DNA of 64,000 nt. It comes from Terriglobales bacterium. Its GTDB lineage: Bacteria; Acidobacteriota; Terriglobia; Terriglobales; Acidobacteriaceae. The stretch is taken from NCBI GenBank assembly GCA_035561515.1, contig DATMXP010000042.1, positions 37,575 through 101,574 of the forward strand, read 5' to 3'. The translations under genes and the position numbers were made by a program. The notes under the pieces are model-generated. The model ran no database searches and had not been told where the DNA came from. It was given only the letters and a program-made list of their open reading frames with translations. This document shows, one piece after another, positions 51,901-59,501 of the stretch (position 1 is its first letter; every line of letters begins with the position of its first letter).

Positions 51901-52165
51901 ACTTCCTGCGAATACGCCTTACGGCAATACCGGTTACAACTCTATGATCGGACCGGGTTACGTGAACACGGATTTATCGATCTTTAAGAACTTCACCCTG
52001 CCGTTCCGCGAGTCGTCGGTACAGTTCCGTGCCGAAGCCTTCAACCTCTTCAATAACGTGAATCTCAGTAACCCGAATGGCGTCATGACGAACGCGCAGT
52101 TCGGGAAGATTACTTCCGCCGGTTCGCCGCGGATCGTTCAGTTTGCGTTACGCTTCTCCTTCTAG
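48917..52165 (+). CDS. Oar-like TonB-dependent receptor with carboxypeptidase-regulatory domain
   Basis: A 1082-residue outer-membrane receptor. After a signal peptide (about 1-33) comes a carboxypeptidase regulatory-like beta-sandwich (about 37-125: GSIYGTVADSGGAVVPGATVTVKN, STGDYTVVFLVPGEYEVS), then a plug domain (IQDLPLNGRNAYDLVQVVPGVQ, TQFTVNGVPDFNSAYYLDG, NFDAEFGRSAGGVVNAITRSG) and a large barrel ending in FALRFSF. This Oar-like type is expanded in Acidobacteriota and imports large glycans or peptides. The ATG follows TGGAGGATCCGAG. LacI operators upstream link it to the sulfatase regulon. It is followed 17 bp later by the barrel/FGE-like fusion gene. Confidence 0.95.
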   Translation: MNRLSCRSAAVRAFCFTLILLLSCSPVVFGQATTGSIYGTVADSGGAVVPGATVTVKNVNTGETKSATTSSTGDYTVVFLVPGEYEVSAEMAGFQVQRQTAVHLAANQNVHVNFDLKVGSTEQSLTVEAGITLVDTRESQIATTVEQTRIQDLPLNGRNAYDLVQVVPGVQSYAADKPTGSRQGTQFTVNGVPDFNSAYYLDGAYDTNLWRFGGNLMPSPDALQEFRVLTSNFDAEFGRSAGGVVNAITRSGTNNYHGLLYDYLRNDALNSKNYFINEVTPLRQNQFGGTFGGPIVRDKAFFFLSYEGLRIRTPVIVSSSSLITPTPAQARGDFSAEPQSKWPKMANGSYYSCNGVQGIICPTLLDPVAQNALAFVPLADPVTGITAEQFGNANTEANQGMAKIDWQATVNHRLAGTFFISRGTSKNPLATQAGISNQILSYSGVQEYEGQYNGVLNDTWTISPTKVNNLRLFYTLSHFVLSSIYGSDHQLDDLGSLAPPGSDYGSQPLFNVVGYWSMGTNNAGPNDLPSSSLGISDTFSTTLGNHEVKLGGSWVYNHFRSRGGAASNGLFTFNGTVTGNALADFLLGRANNFRQNNGVDFRTEQHVPSLFFSDNWRLSRRLSLNLGLRWERFPSYTGQNNTATFIPYVKSERFPTAPLGLVFSGDQGLPDGIIKTPWNTFAPRFGFAYDVFGDGKTSIRGGYGLFYSQINQVRVSNNLVQQPYSLTMTINRTPSLLNPYGVAGSPFPYNPDPSSAVFTSGATIFGLEPGADDVPSVQQFSLGLQQQLAADWAAEVSYVGSVARHFPINIDGNSPIYAPGGLTTTAGLNARRPYQPTPTTYTFGVITQTLLNSNFSYNSLQAKLTHRFTRNFSVHGSYVWSKSIGLNAVVDSYDIQSSRGLSDTDIRHSLVVSYMYSLPRVNSLGAFGRQVLSGWQLNGITAIRSGTPFNVTSGKDTNLDGVNNDRPDTVAPPSINNGSRQERIAQYFNPAAFAQLPANTPYGNTGYNSMIGPGYVNTDLSIFKNFTLPFRESSVQFRAEAFNLFNNVNLSNPNGVMTNAQFGKITSAGSPRIVQFALRFSF

Positions 52166-52182
52166 GAATTGGGAGACAGAGC

Positions 52183-54366
52183 TTGAAGATATCGAAAGTT
52201 GCACTCCTTGCAGTCTCCTGCGCACTTTTCGTTGCAGGTGTTCCGGTTGTTGCGCAGGATCCTGCAGTGCGCGTCCAAGCATGGCTGCTTGAAGGTCCAG
52301 CAAAGCCCGAAGACTTTCCGCGGTGGCTCGCGGATATGAAGGTATGGAGGCATGAACAACTGAAGCGCATCGGCTACGATGACAGCGAGTATCGGCGGCC
52401 CGAACTACAGTGGACGCAAAGCAGCTTCATCCAGCCCCAGATGATGATCGAGGATCGCTACTTTTACGATCCGGTGGCAGGGAAGTACACCGTGGATCGG
52501 TACCTCGATGATCTGGAGAGGCGCTACGGGGGCATTGACGCGGTTCTAATTTGGCCAACGTACCCCAACATCGGCATCGATAGTCGTAATCAGTTCGACA
52601 TGTTCCATGACATGCCCGGCGGTATACCTGGGATTCGCCAGATGATCTCCGACTTCCACCGGCGCAATGTGCGGGTGCTCTTCCCAATTATGTTGTGGGA
52701 TCAGGGCACGCGAGATGTGAGTGTACCGGAGGAACAAGCTTTAGCCGAGCAACTGGCGGCGGTGGGAGCGGACGGCGTTAATGGAGACACGATGAACGCA
52801 GTGCCGCGAAGCTTTCGCGATGCCGCATTAAAAGCCGGACATCCGCTGGCGTTCGAGCCCGAACACCTGACACAGGATGAGGCGCTTGCATATAACCACA
52901 TGATGTGGGCGCAGGCCGTGCCGCCCAACCCTCCCCCTCGTCCGGGTCCTATGCGTCACTGGCATGGAGTTGCCGGTCCCGAATACGTGGACAAGTACAA
53001 GTGGCTTGAGCACCGCCACATGACGAACATCTCCGATCGCTGGGAACGTAAGAAGACCGCGGATCTTCAGTTCGCATTCTTCAATGGCGTTGGCATGGAG
53101 ACCTGGGAGAACATCTGGGGTATCTGGAACGGGCTCACGCCACGCGATGCCGAAACGATTCGGCGCATCGCCAAAATCGAACGCAGCTTTGCTAAAGAGT
53201 TGGTAAGCGAGGCTTGGGAGCCGCACACACCGATGCTCCGTTTTCAAATCTACGCGAGCAAGTGGCCGGGCGCCAATCGGACTCTTTGGACGACCATCAA
53301 CCGAAACGAATACGACGTCGATGGACAACAGATAACTCTCCCCGCTAGCCCCGGTATGCGGTACTTCGACCTCTGGCATGGAATCGAACTGCAGCCGCGG
53401 AAGAGCGACAACGAAATTACCCTGAGCTTTCTCGTGGAGCACAACGGGTTCGGCGCGCTTGTCGCTACTCCTTCGCCGGACGCCGAACTCCAGAAATTGC
53501 TCGCGGACATGAAGAAACTTAATTCCGTCCGCTTGGATAGCTTTTCGGATGAGTGGAAACCGCTGCCGCAGAAGGTCACTGAAATCGCTCCGACGAAGGG
53601 CACGACCGCGCCGCCTCCAGGTATGGTCAAAATTCCTACAACGCAATTTCTTTTCGAAGTTAACGGTATTGAGATCGAAGGCGGCAACACGGTGGGAGTC
53701 GATTTCCAGTATCCGTGGGAGGACTCGGCGCGTCGGCGTCATCATCACCTAATGCAGGTGAACGGGTTCTTTATCGACAAGTACCCTGTCACGAACACGG
53801 AGTTCAAGAAGTTTCTCGATGCCACGAAGTATCACCCTGCTGACGACCATAACTTTCTCAGAGACTGGAAAAACGGCATGTATCCCCAGGGTTGGGCGAA
53901 TCGTCCGGTGACGTGGGTTTCCCTGGAGGACGCGCGAGCGTACGCCTCATGGGCGGGAAAGCGTCTGCCGCACGAATGGGAATGGCAACTGGCCGCGCAG
54001 GGCACCGATGGCCGAAACTATCCCTGGGGCAACAGGTGGGATCCATCCATGGTGCCTCCAACGAATCGATCTCGCGAGGCGAGTGGACCGGCTGAGGTCA
54101 CTGCCCACCCGCAAGCAGCCAGCCCGTTTGGAGTGGAAGATCTGGTGGGCAATGTGTGGCAGTGGACAGATGAATACTCAGATGAGCACACGCGAGCCGC
54201 GGTATTGCGCGGCGGAAGTTATTACAAGCCGGCGGGGTCCGTATGGTATTTCCCGCAGGCCTATGACCTGCACGAACACGGGAAGTATTTGCTAATGGCT
54301 CCGGGGCGTGACCGCGCCGCGACCATAGGCTTCCGCTGTGCTGCCGACATGGCGAGAGAACAATAA
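52183..54366 (+). CDS. barrel-like domain fused to a cysteine-less FGE-like domain
   Basis: A 727-residue exported protein (signal peptide about 1-24, VAGVPVVAQD). Residues about 30-460 look like a TIM-barrel glycoside-hydrolase-type domain: WLEGPAKPEDFPRWLADMK-like start, IDAVLIWPTYPNIGID, NVRVLFPIMLWDQGTRD, VGADGVNGDTMNAVPRSF, ending in a beta-sandwich (RTLWTTINRNEYDVDG). Residues about 485-727 form an FGE-sulfatase domain (GMVKIPTTQFLF, VNGFFIDKYPVTNTEFKKFLDATKY, EDARAYASWAGKRLPHEWEWQLAAQ, LVGNVWQWTDEY, LRGGSYYKPAGSVW). The catalytic cysteines are absent, so this domain probably binds sugar or substrate. It lies 17 bp after the TonB receptor gene, in the same operon. Confidence 0.8.
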   Translation: MKISKVALLAVSCALFVAGVPVVAQDPAVRVQAWLLEGPAKPEDFPRWLADMKVWRHEQLKRIGYDDSEYRRPELQWTQSSFIQPQMMIEDRYFYDPVAGKYTVDRYLDDLERRYGGIDAVLIWPTYPNIGIDSRNQFDMFHDMPGGIPGIRQMISDFHRRNVRVLFPIMLWDQGTRDVSVPEEQALAEQLAAVGADGVNGDTMNAVPRSFRDAALKAGHPLAFEPEHLTQDEALAYNHMMWAQAVPPNPPPRPGPMRHWHGVAGPEYVDKYKWLEHRHMTNISDRWERKKTADLQFAFFNGVGMETWENIWGIWNGLTPRDAETIRRIAKIERSFAKELVSEAWEPHTPMLRFQIYASKWPGANRTLWTTINRNEYDVDGQQITLPASPGMRYFDLWHGIELQPRKSDNEITLSFLVEHNGFGALVATPSPDAELQKLLADMKKLNSVRLDSFSDEWKPLPQKVTEIAPTKGTTAPPPGMVKIPTTQFLFEVNGIEIEGGNTVGVDFQYPWEDSARRRHHHLMQVNGFFIDKYPVTNTEFKKFLDATKYHPADDHNFLRDWKNGMYPQGWANRPVTWVSLEDARAYASWAGKRLPHEWEWQLAAQGTDGRNYPWGNRWDPSMVPPTNRSREASGPAEVTAHPQAASPFGVEDLVGNVWQWTDEYSDEHTRAAVLRGGSYYKPAGSVWYFPQAYDLHEHGKYLLMAPGRDRAATIGFRCAADMAREQ

Positions 54367-54371
54367 TGCGG

Positions 54372-55418
54372 TCAGCGACGTGAGTTGGCAGCTTTTGCCG
54401 TGGTCTTGCGCGGCGCGGGCGACGAGGTAGATTGCTTTACGCGTAGCTCTGGTGATAGCACAACCTGGCAAGCTGCGTTTCGTTTGTGCTTCATGCGGTC
54501 CACGATCGTTTGAGAGGCCTGTGCTCCAAGTTGGTACGCGAACTGATCTACGGTGGTGAGCGTTGGCTGTGTCATGTCGCTTTCATCCAGGTTGTCGAAG
54601 CCCACGATGGACACGTCACGGGGGCACTCGAGACCAGCTTCATGCACGGCCGCGAGAACGCCTATCGCAATCAGGTCGTTTCCCGCAAAGATCGCCGTGG
54701 GTCGTGTTCTGGATTGCAGGAGCTGAACCGCTTTTTCGTGTCCGGCGGATTTGTTGAACTCGGCTTCCAGAACGAAGGTGGGCGGGATCGGCAGCCGGGC
54801 AGATTTCATGGCACGACGGTAGCCCTGGAGTCGGGCAAGTGCGCTGGTTCCACTCAGGGGTCCGGTAATGGTTGCGATACGTTCGTGGCCAAGTTGGATC
54901 AGGTGTTCAGTGGCCGCGTACGCGCCGGCTTCGTGATCGCTGGTAACCGAGTCGCCCTTCCATTTCGGAGGGATACGGTCAAGATACACAACGCCAGCGC
55001 CAGACTTGAGGAATGCCTTCGCCTGGTCAAGACCTTGGTTTAGATCGGCGGGAACGATGATCAGTCCGGCAGGCCGGTAGGTGCGCATCTCGCGGAGGTA
55101 GGTGCTTTCTTTGGTTGAATTGTTATCCGAGTTGCACAGCACGAGACGATAACCATGCTCGAATGCGACATCTTCGGCTCCGCGCACAGCGCGCGGAAAA
55201 AACGGGTTGGTTATATCTGGAACGACCATCACGATCATGTTCGTCTGGTCCTTCCGTAGAGCTCGCCCGAGCAGGGAAGGCTGATAGCCAAGCTCATCGA
55301 TCGCTTTGAGTACGTGCTTGCGGGAGTCTTCACGGACAGTGGCAAGTCCGTTGAGGACGTTGGAAACGGTGCCCGTCGAAACGCCGGCTTTCTTGGCAAT
55401 CTCTTTAATGGTCGCCAT
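54372..55418 (-). CDS. LacI-family transcriptional regulator
   Basis: A 348-residue repressor. The N-terminal HTH and hinge (about 1-55) read ATIKEIAKKAGVSTGTVSNVLNGLATVREDSRKHVLKAIDELGYQPSLLGRALRK. The periplasmic-binding-protein-like effector domain (about 60-330) includes MVVPDITNPFFPRAVRGAEDVAFEHGYRLVLCNSDNN and SIVGFDNLDESDMTQPTLTTVDQ. It should bind TGAAACGATTCA-type sites, which have the centred CG typical of LacI operators and stand before the sulfatase, TonB-receptor and permease genes. I chose the ATG at 55418, where the HTH starts. Effector sugar unknown. It converges on the fusion gene (5 bp apart) and is divergent from the permease gene. Confidence 0.93.
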   Translation of the reverse strand: MATIKEIAKKAGVSTGTVSNVLNGLATVREDSRKHVLKAIDELGYQPSLLGRALRKDQTNMIVMVVPDITNPFFPRAVRGAEDVAFEHGYRLVLCNSDNNSTKESTYLREMRTYRPAGLIIVPADLNQGLDQAKAFLKSGAGVVYLDRIPPKWKGDSVTSDHEAGAYAATEHLIQLGHERIATITGPLSGTSALARLQGYRRAMKSARLPIPPTFVLEAEFNKSAGHEKAVQLLQSRTRPTAIFAGNDLIAIGVLAAVHEAGLECPRDVSIVGFDNLDESDMTQPTLTTVDQFAYQLGAQASQTIVDRMKHKRNAACQVVLSPELRVKQSTSSPAPRKTTAKAANSRR

Positions 55419-55464
55419 GATGGTTTTGAGTAAGTGTAAACGGAGAAGTGCAAAGAAGCATGGA

Positions 55465-55522
55465 TTCTTTGTTGACACTCCAGCGGTTTCGCATTAACGT
55501 GGTCCGGCAATGAATCGTTTCA
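55465..55522 (+). promoter_or_regulatory. permease/kinase promoter with LacI-type operator
   Basis: TTCTTTGTTGACACTC (55465-55480) contains TTGACA (55472-55477); the -10 is poor (TTAACG, 55494-55499). TGAATCGTTTCA at 55511-55522 is the complement of the operator found at 45138 and 48789. It lies downstream of the promoter and 36 bp before the permease start codon. The lacI gene starts 47 bp away on the other strand. Confidence 0.75.
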
Positions 55523-55557
55523 TTGCTTGACTATAGTCCCATTCAGGACGAAACACA

Positions 55558-56547
55558 ATGTATCTTCCAGACAGTTACGCCGTTGCTCTGCTGTTCATGA
55601 TCGCTACTATGCTCTGCTGGGGATCGTGGGCGAACACCATGAAGCTGTCACCTGGGTTTCGTTTCCAGCTGTTTTACTGGGATTACATAATCGGTCTGTT
55701 CGTTGGGATCATCGCCCTTGGCTTAACCATCGGATCGAGCGGATCGAGGGGCGCGCCTTTTCTTCAGGATATCGCGAACGCTCCGCAATACTCCATCGTG
55801 ATGGCGCTACTCGGAGGCGCGGTGTTCAACGTGGCAAACCTGCTGCTCGTCGCCGCAATCGAGATTGCAGGCCTCGCCGTCGCCTTTCCCGTCGGCATCG
55901 GGGTTGCCCTGATTGTCGGTGCGCTTAGCAACTACATCATTGCCCCAAAGGGAAATCCGCTATTGCTGTTCGGCGGGATTGCCCTGGTGATGGTGGCTAT
56001 CATTTGCGACGCGCTTGCCTACAAGAGCCGAGAGGGAAGACGCAAGAGTTCGAATGCTCGCGGGATAGTGATAAGTCTCGTATGCGGAATCCTGATGGGC
56101 AGCTTCTACCCACTTGTCAGCAAATCAATGGCTGCCCCCAATGCTCCCGGCCCGTATGCCACAGCATTCTTCTTCGTGATCGGCACCGCCTTGTGTTCCA
56201 TTCCGGTCAACTACTTTTTCATGCGCCGGCCCATCGATGGAAGTGCTCCGGTTTGCATTTCCGACTACTTCTCTGCGTCGAAACGATGGCATGTTGCAGG
56301 CGTGCTGGGCGGTGTGATCTGGGTTATCGGCACGACGTTGAATTTCGTCGCGTCGCAAGTGAACTTCGTAGGGCCGGCGATCTCGTACTCGATCGGCCAA
56401 GGGGCGACCATGGTCTCGGCACTCTGGGGGGTATTCATTTGGCGGGAATTCGCATCACCGTCGGTTCGCGTACGGAACCTGCTGATTGCAATGTTTGCCT
56501 GTTTTGTCGCAGGGCTGGGCGCCATAGCCATGGCACCGCTCTATTGA
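55558..56547 (+). CDS. GRP/RhaT-like sugar permease
   Basis: A 329-residue membrane protein with ten hydrophobic segments in the drug/metabolite-transporter arrangement. Features such as MLCWGSWANTMKLS near the start, GGAVFNVANLLLVAAIEIAGLAVAFPVGIGVALIVG, and GATMVSALWGVFIWREF are typical of the GRP (glucose/ribose porter) and RhaT-type family, a proton- or sodium-driven sugar transporter. It is controlled by a LacI operator at 55511. The kinase gene follows 15 bp later, so transport and phosphorylation are coupled. The sugar could be ribose, or a deoxy or sulfated-glycan-derived sugar. Confidence 0.87.
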   Translation: MYLPDSYAVALLFMIATMLCWGSWANTMKLSPGFRFQLFYWDYIIGLFVGIIALGLTIGSSGSRGAPFLQDIANAPQYSIVMALLGGAVFNVANLLLVAAIEIAGLAVAFPVGIGVALIVGALSNYIIAPKGNPLLLFGGIALVMVAIICDALAYKSREGRRKSSNARGIVISLVCGILMGSFYPLVSKSMAAPNAPGPYATAFFFVIGTALCSIPVNYFFMRRPIDGSAPVCISDYFSASKRWHVAGVLGGVIWVIGTTLNFVASQVNFVGPAISYSIGQGATMVSALWGVFIWREFASPSVRVRNLLIAMFACFVAGLGAIAMAPLY

Positions 56548-56562
56548 TCAAGGACGAACCCA

Positions 56563-57486
56563 ATGAAGCCAATCGTAGTGGTGGGAAGCATCAATATGGA
56601 TCTGGTCACCCATGTGGACCGTATTCCCAGGCCAGGGGAAACAGTTACTGGGACATCGTTCCAGATTCATTCGGGAGGCAAAGGTGCAAATCAGGCGGTA
56701 GCTATCGCCAAACTCGGCTATCCCTGCATTTTGCTCGGTGCGGTCGGAGAGGACGTCTTCGGCCAGAACCTTCTCCGCACTTTGTCGGCCTATAACGTGG
56801 ACATCACCAATGTACGCGAGGTACCCGGGTCCAGCGGAACAGCAACTATCATCGTAGATTCCAATGCGGAAAACTGCATCGTAGTAACACCTGGATCAAA
56901 CGCGCAGGTGACGGAGGAGTACGTCACCCGGCACGAACATCTGATCCGCAGTGCGGGTATCGTTTTGTTGCAGTTGGAGATTCCCATTGCGACGATTGAG
57001 TGGGTTGTGCGTTGCTGCGCCGAGAACGGAATTCCCGTCATGCTCGACCCTGCCCCGGCGCGTGCTCTAAGTAGAGATGTGCTGAGGAATCTTGATTGGT
57101 TCACGCCGAACGAAACGGAAGCCGAGTTTTACGCACCACAAACCAAATCCCCGAGTGAAGCAATCGAACAGTTGTTTGCTATAGGACCACGAAACGTGAT
57201 CCTGAAGCGAGGTTCCCAAGGTGCGATTGTCGCCGATGCGGAAGGCAAGTGTTTTCATGCCGAGGCGTTTGAGGTCACGGCCATTGATACCACTGCTGCC
57301 GGTGACGCGTTCAACGGGGCATTTGCCGTCGCCATGATGCGAGGCTTGCCTTTCCCTGAATGTGCTCGATTCGCAGCCGCGGCCGCTGCCATTGCGGTTA
57401 CGCGCTGTGGGGCACAACCTTCCTTACCCACGAATGCCGAGGTTGTCGCATTCATGGACCGAACGACTCAGTTACCTGCCGTCTAG
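56563..57486 (+). CDS. rbsK: ribokinase-family sugar kinase
   Basis: A 307-residue PfkB-family kinase. Signature 1 is GGKGANQAVAIAKLG (about 42-56), signature 2 with the catalytic Asp is DTTAAGDAFNGAFAVAM (about 244-260), and NxxE-type NETEAEF is present. The start IVVVGSINMDLVTHVDRIPRPGETVTG is the standard ribokinase opening. It phosphorylates a sugar, most likely ribose or a related pentose, with ATP. The gene follows the permease with 15 bp between; the symbol reflects close family match and not proven specificity. Confidence 0.88.
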   Translation: MKPIVVVGSINMDLVTHVDRIPRPGETVTGTSFQIHSGGKGANQAVAIAKLGYPCILLGAVGEDVFGQNLLRTLSAYNVDITNVREVPGSSGTATIIVDSNAENCIVVTPGSNAQVTEEYVTRHEHLIRSAGIVLLQLEIPIATIEWVVRCCAENGIPVMLDPAPARALSRDVLRNLDWFTPNETEAEFYAPQTKSPSEAIEQLFAIGPRNVILKRGSQGAIVADAEGKCFHAEAFEVTAIDTTAAGDAFNGAFAVAMMRGLPFPECARFAAAAAAIAVTRCGAQPSLPTNAEVVAFMDRTTQLPAV

Positions 57487-57706
57487 AACAGAGGAAAAGC
57501 TAGCTGTGAGTCAGTGGCAGCTAACTCTGCTTAAAGAATTTGAGGAGAATGTCGGCATCTGAAATGGTGTCCGGGCTGGGAATTCTGCTCTCGGCCAGCA
57601 ACGACACGTGTCCGTAACTTCTATGAACGTAACATCGCCTTTCACTGCATGCTGCACCGCAGAATACGTCGCAGGAAGCTTACTGATGCTGAACACAGTT
57701 CCGAGA

Positions 57707-59425
57707 TTAATCGCTCAAGAGGTTTGCCGATACCTCGTAAAGGAGGAGTCCGCCGGCATCGGGCTGACTGCTTGTTGACCGAAGGCGCAGGTAATTTATG
57801 CCTGTCGGTGTAACGCGTGTTTGAGAGAGTGAGCCGATGTTCTTACCATCCAACAATAATTCGCAAGCTCTGTTGTTTGTGTTCCACTTCATGGTGAGGC
57901 GGTAACGCCTGCCAACCTGTAGTTTTGCTGAATTAATCAGATTATTTGGTCCAATTGGGAGATTGAACAGGTTGTAGAACCGGTCCTCTTCGTCGAAGGG
58001 TGTTGAGTAATGATCGGTAAGGCCGAGGTTCAGCGAATGAAAGCCTGGCTCCACGCCGAAAACGATGTCGAGACGGCCACTCCGCCCTGCCGGGAAATTC
58101 CAGACGGCGCCCGCCTCCCAATTGCTATCCAGTTTGGCAATACGAAGAACTTTGGCTTTTGGCTGTTGAGAAGCATCCTTAAGTTCAACCCCTTTTACGC
58201 CATAGGTCGACCAGTCATCGAGGCCGTCAGAAAAGTCGGTCTGTTGTGCCGGCTGGGTTAGCCATTCGGGATCGAGCACATACGTCGCGCGACGTCCTCC
58301 ACCTTGGCCGGATGTAAAGAGAACGTTCCCGTCCTTGAGGAGCCTCGGAAATGGATACGCCGTGCCGAAATCACCTCCGGGCGGCGGCGGAAGGTCGCGC
58401 TGCGGATCTCGCATCACTTCACGGATTCCACGCCATGTATCACCTTCATCTTCCGATATGGCTCCGTGGAGCACCTGGCGTCCGCCATACGCGTAGGGAT
58501 AGCGTAAACACTGATTCCAAAGGAGGAGGATGCGTCCGTCTTTGAGTCTTACCAATCCGGCGGGGGAATCCGACGAAACGATAGAGGTTGGAGCTGGCTT
58601 CGACCACCGTGCGCCATCATCAGAAAAGGATTCGTAGAACCGACCCATCTGGCTGCGAATGAGCATCCAAACGCGGCCGTCCTTGAGTTCCAATACGACA
58701 GGTTCTACGGCTCCGTAAGCTCCTCGTATATCTGGTGTCACGACTTTCAATTTGTCGGGAGATAACGTCCACGTTTTTCCGCCGTCATCCGAGTAGAGAG
58801 CCGTAGAATCATAATCACCCATGTAGGTGAACGTCTCAGGACCCTCTCCACGATTGCGCCACGTTCGGTCGCTCTTATAGGAAAACGGCAATACAATACG
58901 GCCTTTTTTCGTCTGAATTATCGAGTTGAGAGATCCTGTGTAGCCTTCCCAGATCTTCTTAGGTGACAGCCATTTGGTACGCCCAGCAGTGGATTTCGCA
59001 TGCCAGATATCTAAGCGTTTCTTCGTCAGGTTCGGGCGGCCGCTCGCTTCACCACCCTTGTAAATACCTGTGTTCGCATCATTGAGGAAGATGAGGTGGA
59101 TTTCGCCTTCGCGATCTACGAGAATCTCCGGTCCGCCCCAACGTCCCGTATCTGTCGAGAGTGAGAGAACTATTGCGGGATTCGTCCATGTACGAGAATT
59201 GTCGGTAGAAACCTGCATTTCGACAACCTGATTCTTGCCTAGTGTGGTCAGAGAGAATGCTGCGAGTCTTCCATCGGGCAACACGCCGAAAACCGGGTGC
59301 CCCTTGAGCGTCGCAACGAGAGTGGGTCCTTGCGCTGCATTCGACGAGTTTTCTGCGGCATCAGAGGAAATGGCGAGGCCCAGAACTAGCAGAACGAACA
59401 GGAAATAGAAGCGACGAAATTCCAT
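57707..59425 (-). CDS. exported sialidase-like (Asp-box/BNR) protein
   Basis: A 572-residue protein. Signal peptide about 1-24 (FLFVLLVLGLAISSDAAE). The six-bladed propeller carries Asp boxes STDNSRTW, SDDGGKTW, SDDGARW and SEDEGDTW. Residues about 410-570 form a second, lectin/LamG-like beta domain (FPAGRSGRLDIVFGVEPGFHSLNLGLTDHYSTPFDEED). I do not see the RIP motif of authentic sialidases, so the substrate is uncertain. The ATG at 59425 follows GGAGGGATTAGTA. It is the second of two tandem paralogues. Confidence 0.87.
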   Translation of the reverse strand: MEFRRFYFLFVLLVLGLAISSDAAENSSNAAQGPTLVATLKGHPVFGVLPDGRLAAFSLTTLGKNQVVEMQVSTDNSRTWTNPAIVLSLSTDTGRWGGPEILVDREGEIHLIFLNDANTGIYKGGEASGRPNLTKKRLDIWHAKSTAGRTKWLSPKKIWEGYTGSLNSIIQTKKGRIVLPFSYKSDRTWRNRGEGPETFTYMGDYDSTALYSDDGGKTWTLSPDKLKVVTPDIRGAYGAVEPVVLELKDGRVWMLIRSQMGRFYESFSDDGARWSKPAPTSIVSSDSPAGLVRLKDGRILLLWNQCLRYPYAYGGRQVLHGAISEDEGDTWRGIREVMRDPQRDLPPPPGGDFGTAYPFPRLLKDGNVLFTSGQGGGRRATYVLDPEWLTQPAQQTDFSDGLDDWSTYGVKGVELKDASQQPKAKVLRIAKLDSNWEAGAVWNFPAGRSGRLDIVFGVEPGFHSLNLGLTDHYSTPFDEEDRFYNLFNLPIGPNNLINSAKLQVGRRYRLTMKWNTNNRACELLLDGKNIGSLSQTRVTPTGINYLRLRSTSSQPDAGGLLLYEVSANLLSD

Positions 59426-59501
59426 TACTAATCCCTCCGATGAAACCGACCCATCAGTTTCGAGTTTTGTGGTGGTCGACCTGTTGCTGTTGGTTAGTTT
59501 G

